Source: a virus
IMG/VR virus record: IMGVR_UViG_3300010210_000044
Span: 1-34,177 of that record
Direction: 5' to 3' (one strand)
DNA length: 34,177 nucleotides
Shown here piece by piece: positions 23,323-30,309 of this stretch. The position numbers and the translations under genes are program-made. The first letter of the stretch is position 1. The number at the start of each line of letters is the position of its first letter. The notes under the pieces are model-generated. The model ran no database searches. It was not told where the DNA came from and was given only the letters and a program-made list of their open reading frames with translations.

Positions 23323-23753
23323 CGGGAAGCCTTTCGCAGCGCCCATTGCGCCGTGCGGATGCGGTAAAGCGCCGACCGGGTCGCGGTCCAGGCGGGCAAG
23401 GCTTCGACCGCGGCGCGCACGTCTCCGGGCAGGGGCAGGCGCGGATGCCGCCATGTGGCCAACAGGGCCTCGACACCGGCCAGCACCGCCGGCGCCGGCA
23501 GAGACCCCAAAGCCCCCCGCAGATCGTGGAGCGCCCCGGCCTCCCACCGGTCGGCCTCGGCGCGAGGCAAGCGGTGCGTGCCTCCGATCAGGTCGTTCCG
23601 CTTGCCAAAATCAAGCAACCGCCCCAAGACCTGCTCCAACGTAACGTCGTCCACGGGCGGACAGGTGGCCGCCAGTTCCGTCTCGGCAGCGGCCAGCACA
23701 TCGGCGGTCATCAGATCGGGCAGCGGATCGCTCGCCCGCCAGCTCTCAAGCAC
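23319..23753 (-). CDS. Unknown early phage protein, start uncertain
   Basis: 144 residues if it starts at GTG 23753, which overlaps the end of the replication gene by 8 bases. The same frame stays open up to ATG 23954, but that part lies within the other gene and reads as low-complexity Ala/Pro/Thr. The credible part reads VTLEQVLGRLLDFGKRNDLIGGTHRLPRAEADRWEAGALHDLRGAL and LPLPGDVRAAVEALPAWTATRSALYRIRTAQWALRKASR, mostly helical with a basic C-terminus. It sits between a replication initiator and the ASCH gene, so a helicase-loader-like partner is possible by position only. Confidence 0.6.
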   Translation of the reverse strand: MLESWRASDPLPDLMTADVLAAAETELAATCPPVDDVTLEQVLGRLLDFGKRNDLIGGTHRLPRAEADRWEAGALHDLRGALGSLPAPAVLAGVEALLATWRHPRLPLPGDVRAAVEALPAWTATRSALYRIRTAQWALRKASR

Positions 23754-24810
23754 CGTCAGCACCCACGCCGTTCGCCGCGTCCAACAGCCGATCAATGCGG
23801 GCTTGCGTGTCGTCGAGGTCGGCGCGGCGGCTGGAGCGGTAGGCGCGCCCGGCTTGTGAACGCCCGACTTGTGAATGCCCGACTGGGGCGCCGTCGCTGG
23901 CGACAAGCTGCGGGCCGGTGCCCGTGCGGCCCGTGCGGTTTGCGTCGAAGTCATCGTAGCAGCCCTCCATGATCCGGGTCGTCTGGTGGGGATCGAGTGC
24001 GAAATCCAGGTCCGCGCGCATCCGGCCTGTGCGGCCCGTCAGGACGGGACTGGCGCGGATACGGGCCAGCACGGCGTCCCAGACCGACAGGGAGCCCCCG
24101 GTTCCCCCGCACCCGCGCAGCCAGCGCTCGGCGGCGGTGCGGCGCTTGGCCGTGATGGTGCGGACCAGGGGCAGGCTTTCGTCGCGGGCCAAGGCGTTCC
24201 AGGCCTCGACCATGCGGCCCACCGGATCGGGACCGGGCGGCTCGGCCAGCGAAAACGCCGGCTGAACGACGGGTCCGGCCTCTGGGCCCCCATCGTGGCC
24301 AGCCTCTGGGCTCCCATTGTGGCCAGCCTCGGGAGCCCCCTCAGCAGCCTCAAAAATTTCATCCGCGCCCGCGTCGGGGGGAGGGGAAGAATATTGGTTA
24401 ATGGTTCTCTCTTTGTCCCGCTGCTGTCCCATTTCTGTCCCGCTGGCTGTCCCATCCGACGCCGAGCCAGCCTGAAACATCGTGTCATCACAGATCGTTA
24501 TGAGGCTTTGCCCTGTCCCGCCATCTGTCCCGGTTTTTGAAATCAGTCCCTCGGACTCAAGCCGTTTCAGGAACCGGTCCATCCGGCTCTTGGTCCAGCC
24601 GAACTTGGCGGCGATGAACCGCACGGAGTGACTCAACTGCCCCGGCGCCAGCGCGACAGAGCGCCCGGCCACCGGCACACAGCGTTCGCCCCAGGCGGCT
24701 TCGGCCATCAGCCAGCACCACACCGCGAACGCCTCGGGATCGTGAATGCCAACCACCGGGTGATGCAGGTACGCCCGCGATAGGGCGATATATCCGGCTT
24801 GATCCGTCAT
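23746..24810 (-). CDS. Phage replication initiator, winged-helix type (O/DnaD-like)
   Basis: 354 residues, starting MTDQAGYIALSRAYLHHPVVG with an ATGA overlap to the VRR-NUC gene. Residues 20-95 form a winged-helix domain (AFAVWCWLMAEAAWGER, LAPGQLSHSVRFIAAKFGWTKSRMDRFLKRLESEGLISKTG). A linker with the repeats EAGHNGSP, EAGHDGGP and EAGPVVQP (residues 158-182) follows. A C-terminal domain holds VRTITAKRRTAAERWLRGCGG and DFALDPHQTTRIMEGCYDDFD, as in phage replisome organisers that recruit helicase loaders. The linker DNA carries repeats and an AT-rich stretch that may be the origin. Confidence 0.85.
   Translation of the reverse strand: MTDQAGYIALSRAYLHHPVVGIHDPEAFAVWCWLMAEAAWGERCVPVAGRSVALAPGQLSHSVRFIAAKFGWTKSRMDRFLKRLESEGLISKTGTDGGTGQSLITICDDTMFQAGSASDGTASGTEMGQQRDKERTINQYSSPPPDAGADEIFEAAEGAPEAGHNGSPEAGHDGGPEAGPVVQPAFSLAEPPGPDPVGRMVEAWNALARDESLPLVRTITAKRRTAAERWLRGCGGTGGSLSVWDAVLARIRASPVLTGRTGRMRADLDFALDPHQTTRIMEGCYDDFDANRTGRTGTGPQLVASDGAPVGHSQVGRSQAGRAYRSSRRADLDDTQARIDRLLDAANGVGADGA
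24279..24350 (-). repeat. 24-bp tandem repeats within the replication gene
   Basis: Two close copies of a 24-bp unit (24279-24302 and 24303-24326, both CCTCTGGG...CCATxGTGGCCAG on the plus strand) and a third degraded copy encode the EAGHxGxP linker units. They lie next to the TGTCCC repeats, so they may belong to an origin region inside the initiator gene, as the lambda ori lies inside O. Confidence 0.55.
24387..24531. other. Candidate replication origin: TGTCCC iterons beside an AT-rich stretch
   Basis: TGTCCC occurs at 24414, 24425, 24436, 24448, 24514 and 24526. Intervals of 11, 11, 12, 66 and 12 bases keep the copies on roughly one face of the helix. Directly beside them, 24388-24413 is AT-rich (AATATTGGTTAATGG) in an otherwise GC-rich gene. 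Iterons plus an AT-rich unwinding site inside the initiator gene is the lambda ori pattern. The repeats also fall in coding sequence, so a codon-driven origin of the motif is possible. Confidence 0.45.
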
Positions 24811-25172
24811 GCGGATATCCTCCCCTTCAGCGGCACATCAGCATAGGCCAGGGCGTCGGCCACGGCGTCCACCGATCGGCAGACGGCGACCACAGCCCCG
24901 GCCCGCACCATGGTGGCCTGAAAAGCGGTCTGAGCTTCAGAGAGACGGCCCTTAGCCGCCTTAAGTTCGATCCCGATCAACTGGCCGTCGTAGAGAACGA
25001 ACAGATCAGGAACGCCAGCCCGCACCCCCAGCGCCTTCAGGACGCCCATTTCCCACCGCTTGCGGGTGCCGCGCTGGTTAGGCGTCGCCCAACACACCGC
25101 GTCTGCGGGCAGCACAGCAGCCAGAAAGGCCACCACGGCGCGCTGAAGGTCCTCTTCCGGGCGGGCGGTCAT
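24807..25172 (-). CDS. VRR-NUC domain nuclease
   Basis: 121 residues from MTARPEEDLQRAVVAFLAAVLP at ATG 25172, overlapping the Rha gene stop by ATGA. It has the VRR-NUC signature: AxPN-QRG-type (CWATPNQRGTRKRWEMGVLKALGVRAGVPDLFVLYDGQLIGIELKAAKGRLSEAQTAF), with the metal-binding GxPDL, the catalytic ExK (IELKAAKG) and the Gln of SEAQ. Such small phage nucleases resemble Holliday-junction-type PD-(D/E)xK enzymes. It lies just before the replication initiator, fitting a role in replication or recombination. Confidence 0.92.
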   Translation of the reverse strand: MTARPEEDLQRAVVAFLAAVLPADAVCWATPNQRGTRKRWEMGVLKALGVRAGVPDLFVLYDGQLIGIELKAAKGRLSEAQTAFQATMVRAGAVVAVCRSVDAVADALAYADVPLKGRISA

Positions 25173-25801
25173 GCGGTGGCCCTCCTGCTCAGTCGGTCTA
25201 TGATCGACAAAAGCTGACGGTCTCGGTGTTCCAGTTGGGCGATCCGACTGTGCAAGCCCGCCAGTTGCGCGAGATCGGGGGGCTGTTTCGGCGTTTGGAT
25301 TGGCGGGGCCTGATCGGGCGCAGGGCCGGGCAAGCCCAAATCGCACCACAGCGCACGGGCGGCGGCGGGGCCATGCAGGTGCCGGCACTCCGCCACCAGC
25401 AGCCGGGCGCGGTCCATGTCACGCAGGGACAACCGCGCCGGCTTGGCCGTGGGCAGTTGCCCCCAGCGCCACGCCATGAAAACCGAGATCACCTCCTTGC
25501 GGATGGCTGCCGCACGCTCGGTGCGCGACAACATGCAGACCAGTAAGGTCTGACCTTCGGTGAGGTGGTACTCGGTGAAGTCCTGGCCGCGCGACTTGCC
25601 ACACCGTGTGGCGAGTGAGCCGAAGCCCTCAAGCTCGGCGCGGTTCCGCTCAATGATCTGGCGGATCGCGCGCGGGCGCTCAAAGCCCAGCCGCTCGGCA
25701 ATCCTCAGATCGAGAATGCGCGGTTCGGTGTCGCTGGTGTCCAGATCGGACAGGGAAAGGGGATTGTGGGCAGACTCTGCCCGTGCGCCGGTCTGAGCCA
25801 T
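25169..25801 (-). CDS. Rha-like phage regulatory protein
   Basis: 210 residues starting MAQTGARAESAHNPLSL, with AAGGAG 8 bases before ATG 25801. The N-terminal 110 residues show the Rha/antirepressor pattern: EPRILDLRIAERLGFERPRAIRQIIERNRAEL, RGQDFTEYHLTEGQTLLVCMLSRTERAAAIRKEVISVFMAWRWG. A C-terminal part includes a possible coiled helix (LAQLAGLHSRIAQLEHRDRQLLSIIDRLSRR) for oligomerisation. Rha proteins affect lysogeny and phage growth in enterobacterial phages; here the target is unknown. The control region upstream carries repeated AACACTC sites. Confidence 0.8.
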   Translation of the reverse strand: MAQTGARAESAHNPLSLSDLDTSDTEPRILDLRIAERLGFERPRAIRQIIERNRAELEGFGSLATRCGKSRGQDFTEYHLTEGQTLLVCMLSRTERAAAIRKEVISVFMAWRWGQLPTAKPARLSLRDMDRARLLVAECRHLHGPAAARALWCDLGLPGPAPDQAPPIQTPKQPPDLAQLAGLHSRIAQLEHRDRQLLSIIDRLSRRATA

Positions 25802-26170
25802 GGCGTGTGCTCCTTGTGCCTTGATGGCCGGAGCATCCGCGCTGTTCAAGGCGCCAACACTCCGGGGGTTGAACACTCGGCACAAGTCGAGCCCACACGC
25901 CTTTAGCCTTGCAGCCTGGACATGCGCGTGCGGCCCCCGGAGATCGGGCATAGGAAACCCGCCTGCGGGGCGGGAACCGCTTGTACCTGGAGTGTTCAAG
26001 CTCCAGGCTTCACGGTACGCCCTCGCGGGTGCGGGTGCAAGATTGTCGTGCGCACTGCGCACGGAAGGGATGGACTCTCCCGACACGACTCGCAGAATGG
26101 ATGCGAACGCCATGCTGGTGGGGGGCCGACTCGCATTATGGGTGTGCAACTTGAGCGGAGGGAGGAACGC
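25802..26170. promoter_or_regulatory. Divergent control region between Rha-like gene and plus-strand gene, with repeated sites
   Basis: No gene. AACACTC occurs at 25856-25862 and 25872-25878 in the same direction, and its inverse GAGTGTT at 25991-25997. The last site lies within CCTGGAG-TGTTCAAG-CTCCAGG (25986-26007), a 22-base palindrome. TTGAACACTC (25869) and GAGTGTTCAA (25990) are a perfect inverted pair. CGTGCGCA-C-TGCGCACG (26047-26063) is a 17-base hairpin. Both flanking genes read away from the region, so these sites are candidates for shared operators. Confidence 0.5.
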
Positions 26171-26965
26171 GTGGGGAAAAGAGCTGGTGGGGCGCAGACA
26201 TTGCTGAACGTGCCGTTTCCCTTGGCGTTTTGTTATGTGAACCGGCATCGCCAGATTCACGACGTTGATGCCGTCATCGTGCGCGTTGAATTTTCGAAGA
26301 CTGATGCCGGGCAACCGCGCATTACTTTGTGGGGCCGCGATGCGTCGGAAACGGTGCGCGGCCCGTTGAAGAGCTATTACCTTCATCGGGTGGTCGACAT
26401 CACCGACCAAACAACCGGTGAAGTCTTTGAAGACCCCATCGCGGCCTTCTCGGATATTCTGTCCAGTCGTGGGGGCGTTCAGCCGCCGGCATGGCCAGCC
26501 GCCCGCGTGCGCTATAAGTGCACGGTTGAGTTCACGGGGCCGGACGAGTCGGCAGAGGGCTGGGCCTTTCAGGTTCCCGCCGCTTTCCGGGCAGCCTTGG
26601 ACATCATCTGGACCCAGGAAACTAAACAGATAAAGCAGTCCGACGGGTCCACCATGGCCAAGGTTGTCTGGGAAGGGTGGACGGAAGGGGCGCCGCCAGC
26701 ATTGTCCTTTTCGGAGGGGGATCGGTTCCACGCACCTGCTACGGTCGAGCGCACACGTTGGTCCCAGCAACTGCAAGCCATGACCCATCTGGTCCAGGTC
26801 AAATCGGCGCGCCCTTGTTCCGCTGACGATCCGGCGGACCATGGCGAAGTGACGGTCGCTTTGACCGAAGTCCAGGATGGCACCTTGGGAACCCCTGAAA
26901 TCCGGACCATGACCCAGGTCCAGTTTCGTGATGCGTTGAGAAGCGGGAGAATGCCAGACGTGTGA
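26171..26965 (+). CDS. Unknown protein on the opposite strand within the early operon
   Basis: 264 residues from a GTG at 26171 preceded by a very strong ribosome site (GGAGGGAGGA, ending 4 bases upstream). An upstream ATG at 26138 has no such site, and reading further upstream gives a low-quality sequence. Seen: VPFPLAFCYVNRHRQIHDVDAVIVRVEFSKTD, QPRITLWGRDASETVRGPLKSYYLHRVVDITDQTTGEVFEDPIAAFSDIL, VRYKCTVEFTGPDESAEGWAFQVPAAFRAALDIIWTQ. The first third is beta-rich, with a YYLHRVVDITDQTTGEVFEDP turn somewhat like a WYL or Sm-like barrel, but I cannot assign a family. It converges on the methyltransferase gene 20 bases away. Probably an inserted accessory gene. Confidence 0.75.
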   Translation: MGKRAGGAQTLLNVPFPLAFCYVNRHRQIHDVDAVIVRVEFSKTDAGQPRITLWGRDASETVRGPLKSYYLHRVVDITDQTTGEVFEDPIAAFSDILSSRGGVQPPAWPAARVRYKCTVEFTGPDESAEGWAFQVPAAFRAALDIIWTQETKQIKQSDGSTMAKVVWEGWTEGAPPALSFSEGDRFHAPATVERTRWSQQLQAMTHLVQVKSARPCSADDPADHGEVTVALTEVQDGTLGTPEIRTMTQVQFRDALRSGRMPDV

Positions 26966-26985
26966 CAACGCTTGAGTCAAGGTCA

Positions 26986-27747
26986 TCACGCGGCCCCCCT
27001 TGTGAGACCGTCGTTCCAGTCCTGGCCCGGTGCGCCCGCCGGCAGAGGCATGGTATGGGGGGCAGGGCTCGCCGGCGCGGGCGGAGACCCGGCGCGCTCT
27101 GGTCCTACGTCGTCGTCATAGTCGCCCCAGCGTTCCAAGCGCTTGCGTGTGCCGGGGGGGATCCAGGAGACAACCGTGGACCGCGTGGCTTCTCGATACG
27201 GCATCCACACAAGCCAGACGTAATCCGTCGCGGTGCTGGCATTGCGCAGGCACCGGCCCTTGATCATCGGCACGCGCTCGCAGAACACCAGAACGTCGGT
27301 TGGCGGATTGGTCGCAAACAGGTCGCGGTGCCGCTTGCAGCCGTGCAAGAGCACGGTGCGCACCAGCATGGCGACGATGGGGGCATGAAGCAGCGCGTGC
27401 TGAATGAACGTGGCAGCCAACCGGAAGGGAGGGTTCGTCACGATCGCGTCAACTTTGCCCGCCGGGAAAAGCGCCGGCGGCGGCGGCTCCAGCAAGAAGT
27501 CAAGACGCTGGCCGTATCCGATCTGATCGGCGGCGATGTCTGTGGCCACGACGTGACCGAAACACTCTGATAGTGCGCGCGCCATATGCCCCGCGCCGCA
27601 CGCGGGCTCCCACACCGTGGCGGTATGACGCGGCCCTAGCCAATCGCAGAACGCCCGCGTCGCCCACCGCGGCGTCGGGAAGGAATCGAGGCTGTCGTGC
27701 GCCTCGTGGCGCTGCGCCATGACGGCGTGGCTGGTGTTCTGGCTCAT
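26986..27747 (-). CDS. DNA N6-adenine-type methyltransferase
   Basis: 253 residues from MSQNTSHAVMAQRHEAHDSL, overlapping the preceding stop by ATGA. Motif X-like FPTPRWATRAFCDWLG, motif I WEPACGAGHMARALSE (SAM-binding), D of ATDIAADQIG, and the catalytic motif IV DAIVTNPPFRLA are in the usual order for an amino-methyltransferase making N6-methyladenine or N4-methylcytosine. The size fits phage orphan enzymes. No restriction nuclease lies next to it, so it probably protects or regulates phage DNA. It converges with the plus-strand gene at 26171. Confidence 0.9.
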   Translation of the reverse strand: MSQNTSHAVMAQRHEAHDSLDSFPTPRWATRAFCDWLGPRHTATVWEPACGAGHMARALSECFGHVVATDIAADQIGYGQRLDFLLEPPPPALFPAGKVDAIVTNPPFRLAATFIQHALLHAPIVAMLVRTVLLHGCKRHRDLFATNPPTDVLVFCERVPMIKGRCLRNASTATDYVWLVWMPYREATRSTVVSWIPPGTRKRLERWGDYDDDVGPERAGSPPAPASPAPHTMPLPAGAPGQDWNDGLTRGAA

Positions 27748-28643
27748 TGCCCGCACCCCGGTGGCAGCGAAAGGTATGTCGCGCGCGGGGACTGCGTTCG
27801 ATTGACGACGCCATCCGCCACCAGCGCGTCAATAGCCGCGCGGTCAAGGCCGATTTCCTCCATCACGGCGCTTTGCGCGCGACGACGGTTCATGCAGGTT
27901 TGCAGCCGCGCGGTTACTCTTGCGGCGTTGGTTCTTAGGCTCTCCGCCGCAATGCCGTGACAGGCATGCAAAGCGGACTCGGTCGGGGCCGCGAATGCCG
28001 GCGGCAGTTTCGTCGCTTTGCCAGAGGCCAGGAATGCCGCGATCTGGTCTCGCTCTGCCGCCGGGCGGTCGGCGTCCATGGTGATGATGTCGGTGTTGAC
28101 CGTGCCGACCGGTGCCGCCGGGCGCGCGTCCCGCCGCGAACACAACGGCGCAACGGAAGCCAACCGGCCAGCGGCTTCAAGCTCACTCAGCCGACGCGAA
28201 ATGCTGTTGCGACCGCGCCCCAGCCGCAAGCCCATGGCGTAAAGAGTGGCGTTAGACCGCTTCAGATGGATCAAAAGCCGGTCCTCCGCCGCTGAAAATG
28301 CGTCTCGGGTGGGCTGTCTTTGGTTGCGTCGGGTTTTCTCAGACCAGTCCGTCCACTCTCCATTCGGAAGCCGGATCCGGCGCTGATAGCCGCCGGGCTT
28401 GCTCTCGAGCTGAATAACGCCGCGCGCGGCCAACCGCTTCAGCCCAGCTCTGATCGCCTTGTCGCTGTCGCCTATGCCCGCTCGGTTACGCGCAAACACA
28501 TGATATGGCGGGAACGGCTCTCCGGCCCGCGCGCACGCCAACACGCGATCGAGCATATAGGCGTCGTCGCCAGCCAAAGCGCGCGCGGCGGCGTCCGTGA
28601 GCGGGGGTGTCAAGTCAATCTGGTCGGTCGTGTTCTGGCTCAT
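27744..28643 (-). CDS. Multi-wHTH DNA-binding protein, unknown role
   Basis: 299 residues with a strong ribosome site (GGAGG, 9 bases upstream) before ATG 28643. It contains an N-terminal winged helix (GIGDSDKAIRAGLKRLAARGVIQLESKPGGYQRRIRL), a second Myb/SANT- or wHTH-like part (FSAAEDRLLIHLKRSNATLYAMGLRLGRGRNSISRRLSELEAAGRL) and a third small one near the C-terminus (IGLDRAAIDALVADGVV). No enzyme motif. Three DNA-binding modules in one early phage protein suggest a transcription or DNA-organising factor. It precedes the methyltransferase in the operon. Confidence 0.75.
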   Translation of the reverse strand: MSQNTTDQIDLTPPLTDAAARALAGDDAYMLDRVLACARAGEPFPPYHVFARNRAGIGDSDKAIRAGLKRLAARGVIQLESKPGGYQRRIRLPNGEWTDWSEKTRRNQRQPTRDAFSAAEDRLLIHLKRSNATLYAMGLRLGRGRNSISRRLSELEAAGRLASVAPLCSRRDARPAAPVGTVNTDIITMDADRPAAERDQIAAFLASGKATKLPPAFAAPTESALHACHGIAAESLRTNAARVTARLQTCMNRRRAQSAVMEEIGLDRAAIDALVADGVVNRTQSPRATYLSLPPGCGQ

Positions 28644-28649
28644 GGTGTC

Positions 28650-28763
28650 TCACCTCCGGGCGCGATGCTGGGACACCTGCCAGCCCTGTTGAATCCACGC
28701 CTCGATCTCTCGGATCGGGATGTAGCGCACGATGCCAGAGTGCGAATGTGGTGCGGCTGTCAT
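28650..28763 (-). CDS. Small protein (37 residues), unknown
   Basis: ATG at 28763 overlaps the stop of the HTH gene (ATGA), and TGA lies 6 bases before the next ATG. The product begins MTAAPHSHSGIVRYIPIREIEAWIQQ and continues GWQVSQHRARR. The segment REIEAWIQQGWQV resembles short phage-operon peptides with an aromatic, single-helix pattern. Because it fills the gap exactly, with overlaps and the next gene's ribosome site inside it, it is likely translated. Confidence 0.7.
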   Translation of the reverse strand: MTAAPHSHSGIVRYIPIREIEAWIQQGWQVSQHRARR

Positions 28764-28984
28764 GTCTGCGCGTCCTTTGGCTCAAGCACCACGCGGTAGC
28801 CTAGCGCTTCGGCCCAGAACAGCAGGTTGTCGGCCTGCGGCATGGTGCCGCAGCGCTCCCAATTCGAGATCGCCTGATCGGTCACGCAGACGCGCTTCCC
28901 AAGTTCTGCTTGGGAGAGCCCGGCCTCGACCCGCGCGCGCCGCAGCGCTTTCACCAACGCGGTATAGTCAGACAGGGCGCTCAT
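28760..28984 (-). CDS. XRE-family HTH regulator
   Basis: 74 residues. The core LVKALRRARVEAGLSQAELGKRVCVTDQAISNWERCGTMPQADNLLFWAEALGYRVVL is a full Cro/CI-type helix-turn-helix (A-E-L-G-x5-T-x-x-A-I-S-N-W-E). It overlaps the next gene at both ends by ATGA. Being a small single-domain protein in the early operon, it is likely a secondary repressor, perhaps acting on the operators near the integrase or Rha genes. Confidence 0.92.
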   Translation of the reverse strand: MSALSDYTALVKALRRARVEAGLSQAELGKRVCVTDQAISNWERCGTMPQADNLLFWAEALGYRVVLEPKDAQT

Positions 28985-29289
28985 TCCGCTGCGGCCACGG
29001 CGGGAGACGCAAGATCGGTCGCGAGGCTCGCGATCTCGATGCGTCCGGTGGGCGCGCCGGTCACACGATCCACGCTGGACTCCGCGTGGCGCACAGCCGC
29101 GAAACCGATGCGCGACGATGCCGTACCGTCACCCACGACGCACAAGATAAGGTCTCCGGTGCGGACATACGGCGCGGCGCGGTCGAAATACCCCGGCGCG
29201 GCCACGCTTTCGTCCGGCGTCCGATACATCCAGAGCGTGAACCCTGCGGCGTAGAACATCACGTTCAGATCCTGGGGAGCGAAAGCCAT
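28981..29289 (-). CDS. Small early phage protein, unknown
   Basis: 102 residues: MAFAPQDLNVMFYAAGFTLWMYRTPDESVAAPGYFDRAAPYVRTGDLILCVVGDG, then SSRIGFAAVRHAESSVDRVTGAPTG. The pattern FxLWxYRTxDxxxxVxxxGYFxxAxxxLxxGDLI is shared by a set of phage proteins of unknown structure-linked function (beta-rich, often seen as trimeric surface or decoration proteins). Here it lies among early regulators. A 14-bp hairpin ends about 30 bases upstream of its start. Confidence 0.7.
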   Translation of the reverse strand: MAFAPQDLNVMFYAAGFTLWMYRTPDESVAAPGYFDRAAPYVRTGDLILCVVGDGTASSRIGFAAVRHAESSVDRVTGAPTGRIEIASLATDLASPAVAAAE

Positions 29290-29652
29290 CGTTAGCGTCT
29301 CCGGTTTCTCGAAGGGAAGGGATGCCCCGGCCCGCCAAGCGGACCACGGGCCGGGGCATCACCGACGCGCGCCCAGGAGGCGGGAACGCGCGGCCCGGCT
29401 GGGAACCTGACGGGAGAACGCCGGGCCGCGCGGGCGCTAGATCGGGGGATAAGCCCTCTAGCGCGTCTCTATCGGGCCGGGGATATCGCTCCCCGGGGGC
29501 GGGCCGATCAAAAGCCGGGAGTGACTTCCTCGACCTGCCGGTGTTTTTCATGACCGCCCCACGACCGGCTTGGAGCGTCCACCACATCCCGCGCGCGGTC
29601 CCGAACGCGCAGGCCCCGGTGGCAGGGGGATCAGAAGTTGGCGTGGCATGGC
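29290..29652. other. Structured non-coding stretch with four consecutive inverted repeats
   Basis: No firmly supported gene in about 360 bases. Four inverted repeats follow each other: 29321-29334/29347-29360 (14-bp perfect stem), 29387-29399/29420-29432 (13-bp perfect), 29434-29441/29457-29464 (8-bp) and 29477-29482/29491-29496 (6-bp, with an outer ATCGG/CCGAT pair 29471-29508). None is followed by a clear T run. A frame starting at ATG 29656 crosses the area but reads as low complexity and overlaps the next gene by 160 bases, so I do not call it. Confidence 0.65.
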
Positions 29653-30144
29653 TCACGCCCCCTTGCGAAGCGGGGTGACGGAGGCATCAGCGGGCGCATG
29701 CTGGCTGTCGTAGGACGCGAGCCACTGCGCCACATCCTCGGCGAAGGCACCCAGCCTGCGGCGCTGTTCGGCCAGCTCCATATGGTCAAACCGACCGTCC
29801 GCCAGATGGCGACCGAACATCGCCAGAACGTCCGACAATTCGGCGTTGAGGGCAAAGCTGTCAGGGTCCTCCGGCGCCTCTTGACGCGTGACGCCACCCA
29901 TGGCTGCCAGCGCCAGGATGTCGTTGAGCACCTGCGGCCCTAACACAGCGGCCAACCGCAGCAGCTTGTACAGGCACGGCGTACTTTCGCCGCGCCGGTA
30001 GGCGTCGATGGTGCGGCGGTCGATTCCGGTGGCAGCAACCGCGTCGTCCACCGTCATCGCTTTGCCCGGCCCGATCCGCGCCCTGATCGCGTCGGAGACG
30101 CGCTCCTGCACCAAATCGGCGGTGATATCGGTTGCGTTTACCAT
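29653..30144 (-). CDS. CII-like phage HTH regulator
   Basis: 163 residues. The N-terminal part ADLVQERVSDAIRARIGPGKAMTVDDAVAATGIDRRTIDAYRRGESTPCLYKLLRLAAVLGPQVLNDILALAAMGG is a helix-turn-helix (ATGIDRRTIDAYRRG) followed by a helical region, as in the CII-like regulators of alphaproteobacterial prophages. The C-terminal part contains SALNAELSDVLAMFGRHLADGRFDHMELAEQ, possibly for oligomerisation. In the lambda plan this position, downstream of cro, belongs to cII, which would fit lysogeny decision control. Confidence 0.78.
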   Translation of the reverse strand: MVNATDITADLVQERVSDAIRARIGPGKAMTVDDAVAATGIDRRTIDAYRRGESTPCLYKLLRLAAVLGPQVLNDILALAAMGGVTRQEAPEDPDSFALNAELSDVLAMFGRHLADGRFDHMELAEQRRRLGAFAEDVAQWLASYDSQHAPADASVTPLRKGA

Positions 30145-30177
30145 CGGATTGCGTGCCCCCTTTCGGCAGACTGAGGA

Positions 30178-30309
30178 TCAGGGCGTCGGGTCCTGGCGCC
30201 GGATCGCGTCTTTGGTCAGCCCCGCCACGCGGACGACCACGTAAACAAACAGCGCGCCCTTGAGGACGGCAGCGAGCGCGGGCAGAACGGAGGCCAAAAG
30301 GTCAGGCAT
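30178..30309 (-). CDS. Small membrane peptide (43 residues)
   Basis: ATG at 30309 overlaps the TGA of the Cro-like gene by one base (TGATG). The product MPDLLASVLPALAAVLKGAL then continues FVYVVVRVAGLTKDAIRRQDPTP, with one hydrophobic segment (residues 4-29). Overlap and position indicate it is real. Role unknown; small early membrane peptides sometimes interfere with superinfection. Confidence 0.7.
   Translation of the reverse strand: MPDLLASVLPALAAVLKGALFVYVVVRVAGLTKDAIRRQDPTP

Noticed and set aside
25922-26170. Extended N-terminus of the plus-strand gene back to an ATG at 25922
   Set aside because: The segment crosses the operator-like palindromes, is low quality as protein, and a far stronger ribosome site serves the GTG at 26171.
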